This document shows positions 62,863 through 64,000 of a stretch of 64,000 nt of DNA, one piece after another. The stretch's first letter is position 1, and each line of letters begins with the position of its first letter. The position numbers and the translations under genes were made by a program. The stretch is from Agrypnia vestita. Lineage: Eukaryota > Arthropoda > Insecta > Trichoptera > Phryganeidae. The DNA is taken from the NCBI GenBank assembly GCA_016648135.1, contig JADDOH010008095.1, forward strand, positions 1 to 64,000, read 5' to 3'. The notes under the pieces were generated by a model. That model searched no databases. It saw nothing but the letters and a program-made list of their open reading frames with translations, and was not told where the DNA came from.

Positions 62863-63152
62863 ACTCCCTTTATATTAACTCTTGCTTGCTTGCCTGCTTG
62901 CCGTCGAAAAAACTTTGGATCGATTTTTGACCCTTTTCCCGTGATCCAATCGAGTTGAAACTTTGCAAGCAGACTCGTGGCAACGATCAAGAAGATCTAT
63001 CAAATTTTCGTTAAAAAAAATTAATAATTATAGCATAATTTTGGATTTATAGAAATTTTAATGGTTTTTTCAAATAGGAATCGTTCTATACGAGTCCTGA
63101 TTCAAAGCGAAAGGGAGTATTGTAAAAACTTGGCTTTTATGGGTTAGTTTTT
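62863..63152 (+). repeat. ACTCCC-family repeat, short form, in tandem
   Basis: Begins TTTTACTCCCTTTATATTAA immediately at the end of the previous copy and closes CGAAAGGGAGTATTGTAAAA and TTTATGGGTTAG. The head-to-tail junction suggests the unit ends are GGTTAG(T)n and (T)nACTCCC. Confidence 0.8.
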
Positions 63153-63520
63153 TTTTGCAATAATTTTATTGTCAGCAGGAAAACCAAAGAGCCTGTCCAG
63201 CGCGGCGGTGATGTGTCGGATTTAGATTTCCGAGCGGACGTGACGTCAGCGGTATGCGCCGCAGCGGGATTTCGGTTTGCGGCCGTCTGATCCATTGTCT
63301 GATGGCTGCCGGGCGGACCTTGAATCGGCCGGGTTCAAGTACCCCGCTGCTCGCGTCAGCTATAGGGGGCGGTTCGACCACTTCTCCCTACCGACGGCTT
63401 TAAAAAAGAAGTCACAAAAGGCATGATGACCGATTTTGAAACCATTCTATACTGTAGGTACACGTCTACTGTTACCACAGTATACCCAGAAACGTAGTTT
63501 ATCTCCGGCCTGTCGGCGAA
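63153..63520. other. GC-rich unclassified segment plus a shared repeat
   Basis: 63180-63400 has high GC and a 69-codon reverse frame of no known family. 63440-63505 matches 43318-43420. Confidence 0.35.
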
Positions 63521-64000
63521 TTATTAGCCTACTCTTGCGTTGACGCTAGGGTTGTCACTTTATTTTTACTCCCTTTCTGTTAACTCGTAGCGTCTGAGAT
63601 TCCGACGCGTAAGGTAGGCACGAAACCCGAAAATTTCTGTAATTAGTATACCTGGTTTGTGCACTTAAATTGCAAGAACGCTGATTAACATCAACGTAGA
63701 CTTTTAAAAACTCACAGTCTTTGTGATAATCAACACACCTTTTTAGTAAAGCACCACAAACATAAAAAAGGCATTTTTTTCAGGAAGCGCATTTTTTTCT
63801 AAAGCGGCGGCTGCGAGCGCGAACGGCACCGAAGGCACGGCCCTTGCTGCCGCCGCCTTGTGCCCCCATATTCCATGTCAATGTGTGCGTCACAGTGCGT
63901 GCGAGTTATTAGCCTACTCTTGCGTTGACGCTAGGGTTGTCACTTTATTTTTACTCCCTTTCTTTTAACTCGTAGCATCTGGTTGGTTATTGCTTGTCTA
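63518..64000 (+). repeat. Direct repeat carrying two ACTCCC 5' ends
   Basis: TTATTAGCCTACTCTTGCGT, TGACGCTAGGGTTGTCACTT and TATTTTTACTCCCTTTC occur at 63524-63598 and again at 63906-63980. The first ACTCCC copy is cut after ~90 bp (GAGATTCCGACGCGTAAGG...); the second runs out of the window. The spacer includes GCGGCGGCTGCGAGCGCGAA (GC-rich, 63800-63870). Confidence 0.75.

Overview
This window looks like a repeat-choked, AT-rich intergenic stretch of an arthropod nuclear genome, most likely an insect. The grounds are the mix of mobile elements (jockey/CR1/RTE-like LINEs, mariner, hAT, Harbinger-like and TTAA-flanked elements, non-autonomous Helitrons, Penelope-like elements), short interstitial TTAGG-type telomere motifs at 33.96-34.0 kb, and the absence of any operon-like or prokaryotic gene layout. 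The species cannot be fixed. I see no complete host gene. The longest open frame (34211-34828, 197 codons from its first possible start) may be one exon or a transposon gene; nearly every other readable protein piece is a decayed reverse transcriptase, transposase or GIY-YIG nuclease tail.

Layout. 0-4 kb: a Helitron piece cut by the window edge and three copies of an abundant 'ACTCCC' repeat of unknown class. 4.3-5.1 kb: a TIR element. 5.1-15.3 kb: LINE tails, two hAT MITEs of one family (7.4 and 14.5 kb) and foldback Penelope remnants. 15.5-25.3 kb: more Penelope remnants, a TIR element, a solo LTR, Helitrons and a GIY-YIG pseudogene. 25.9-26.6 kb: a Harbinger-like MITE. 27-32 kb: ACTCCC repeats, LINE pseudogenes and a Penelope terminus. 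32.3-33.2 kb: a 906-bp TTAA-flanked element whose inverted sister lies at 61.3-62.2 kb. 34.2 kb: the 197-codon frame. 37-48 kb: two hAT-like elements with nested insertions, LTR pieces and LINEs. 49-57 kb: LINEs, a deleted mariner, a duplicated unclassified repeat interrupted by a Helitron, and a hAT transposase tail. 57-64 kb: ACTCCC repeats (a head-to-tail cluster at the right end), LINE tails, a probable solo LTR and a tRNA-like sequence.

Most striking signal. The window carries at least eleven well-preserved hammerhead-ribozyme cores (CTGANGA, stem II, GAAAC, then a palindromic stem III ending in GTH), plus at least seven decayed ones. They fall into several families with different stem sequences but the same fold. 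Several families sit beside GIY-YIG coding remnants or in foldback structures, which points to Penelope-like retroelements, a group known to carry hammerheads. Nested insertions, with target duplications where visible, let the relative age of several families be read directly.
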